Shown: piece by piece, positions 63,101 through 64,000 of the stretch
Numbering within the stretch: the first letter of the stretch is position 1
Layout: the number at the start of each line of letters is the position of its first letter
Assembly: GCA_013397455.1 (NCBI GenBank)
Contig: VYZB01000135.1
Span: 106,527 to 170,526 of the forward strand
Direction: 5' to 3'
DNA: 64,000 nucleotides
Source of the DNA: Crotophaga sulcirostris
Taxonomy: Eukaryota; Chordata; Aves; Cuculiformes; Crotophagidae
The notes under the pieces: generated by a model
Database searches by the model: none
Seen by the model: the letters and a program-made list of their open reading frames with translations, nothing else
What the model was told of the DNA's origin: nothing
Made by a program: the position numbers and the translations under genes

Positions 63101-64000
63101 CACGGGTGCTGGTTCAAATAAGAGACGTAGCAGGAGAACTTTTGCCCCCATCTGTCTTAATTATACTGAATTACTTTTTGAAGAAAGGAAACAGTGTTCC
63201 CTGCTCCCCCACATATTAAGTCACCTCCTCAGGTCCAACCCCATGCTGTAAGTCACTTGCAGATATTCCTCAGTGTTTATTACAGGAATTACACCTTCTG
63301 AATAAATACATGTAAATTCGTTTTGGACAAATAAAAGAAAAGCCCTCTCTGTGCAATCCTGTTTTTGTTTTATTTGACTATGGAATGGTATTTTGCACTA
63401 AACTGTTGGTTGTGTTTTTTTCTATGTACATGCAGCTCTTCCCAAAGTGTGACCTTAGCAGTGAATAGAGTGACTCCAACACTACTGGCTGCTCTCCAGC
63501 ATTTTCCAGGCTGCAGAAAAAAAAACCTTTATGAAAGAAAGAGACATGTTGTTCCTTCCTGCCAAAGGTCTGCTAGGTAGCAAAGGTTCACTGGCAAAGG
63601 GGTGTTTGGACAGACATGGTGCCTGAGAGTAAAACTGTTGATTAGAGATGACTGGCTACTGAAATAAGTGCTACTCATTTCTACCTACAGGCACTTGGCA
63701 ATAACTTCCAGTTGGTGAGCTAACTAGATATACTCACAAACTGAAAAAAAATTTGGGCAAGGGGCTGTCTTTGAACTACTTAATAATTAAACTAAGACTG
63801 AGCAAAGGAAGAAGAAGTTGAGAAAGACCTAATTATAGCAAATTTAACCTTGGCATAGCTCAGCTTATCTCTAGGTTCAATTTGGTTTGATATTTTTAGA
63901 AAAGATATAAAAGGAATATAATCATACATCAGATTGAGAGGGGAAGAAATGAAGTTATCCTGAAAGGTAAAGTTGCGGTTGGAATCTTTTTTCCCCTCTT
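60161..64000. other. No recognisable gene
   Basis: The largest frame (62847-63251, 134 codons) begins with MRKHMDTLLICC and has a Cys-rich middle. It starts with a weakly hydrophobic stretch but shows no domain, regular cysteine spacing or splice-site support. The stretch 62600-63100 is somewhat richer in G and C than its surroundings. AT-rich DNA follows to the window end. Confidence 0.55.

Noticed and set aside
62847..63251. 134-codon frame with a Cys-rich middle, possibly a secreted protein
   Set aside because: The N-terminus is a poor signal peptide, the cysteine spacing is irregular, and no splice sites or upstream promoter support it.
1..64000. CRISPR arrays, operons, tRNA or rRNA genes, endogenous retroviral genes
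   Set aside because: None found. There are no regularly spaced repeats, cloverleaf-like sequences, rRNA-like blocks, or gag/pol/env-like frames, and the CR1 elements show that this is vertebrate DNA.

Overview
The window looks like ordinary gene-poor nuclear DNA of a sauropsid, most likely a bird. The main evidence is three 3'-end fragments of CR1 LINEs, the dominant avian/reptilian retrotransposon. One of them (58149-58888, minus strand) still encodes a decayed C-terminus of the CR1 reverse transcriptase. The rest is AT-rich and CpG-poor, with a few very old MIR-like and other amniote-type repeat remnants and short A-, T- and AAAC-rich tracts. There are no bacterial-style operons, no tRNA or rRNA genes, no CRISPR array and no viral genes that I can recognise. 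I cannot name the species or the chromosome.

No protein-coding gene can be identified with confidence. The longest open frames (248, 153, 142, 134, 134 and 132 codons) are of a size expected by chance in 64 kb of six-frame translation. They show no domain I recognise, are often low-complexity, and mostly lack exon signals. The window is therefore probably intergenic or a large intron. The best exon-like segment is on the minus strand at 44753-44876: an open 124-base segment between a good splice acceptor and an excellent donor, with an internal ATG. It matches no protein I recognise.

Layout. 1-700: two same-strand CR1 3' ends with an altered terminal octamer (GATACTGT). 700-6000: unremarkable DNA, one ancient repeat remnant, a 42-bp direct duplication and a TA/CA microsatellite. 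6060-6480: a stretch that reads like a conserved non-coding element. 6960-8960: the only CpG-rich and GC-rich part, with a ZNF143-type motif, a possible promoter or CpG island, ending in a G/T-rich low-complexity tract. 9000-33500: mostly featureless, with old repeat relics. 33537-33601: a compact near-perfect hairpin resembling a microRNA precursor. 38840-39480 and 42480-44480: clusters of candidate regulatory elements and the exon-like segment. 51527-53026: a 155-bp inverted repeat, about 93% identical between arms, around a 1.2-kb spacer. 53641-53659: a second ZNF143-type motif. 58149-58888: the longest CR1 fragment. 60002-60160: a MIR-like relic. The remainder is unremarkable.

The items most worth a second look are the inverted repeat, the microRNA-like hairpin, the CpG-rich block, the minus-strand exon-like segment and the contrast between CR1 3'-terminal octamers. 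All statements about conservation are inferences from sequence texture; no alignment was available.
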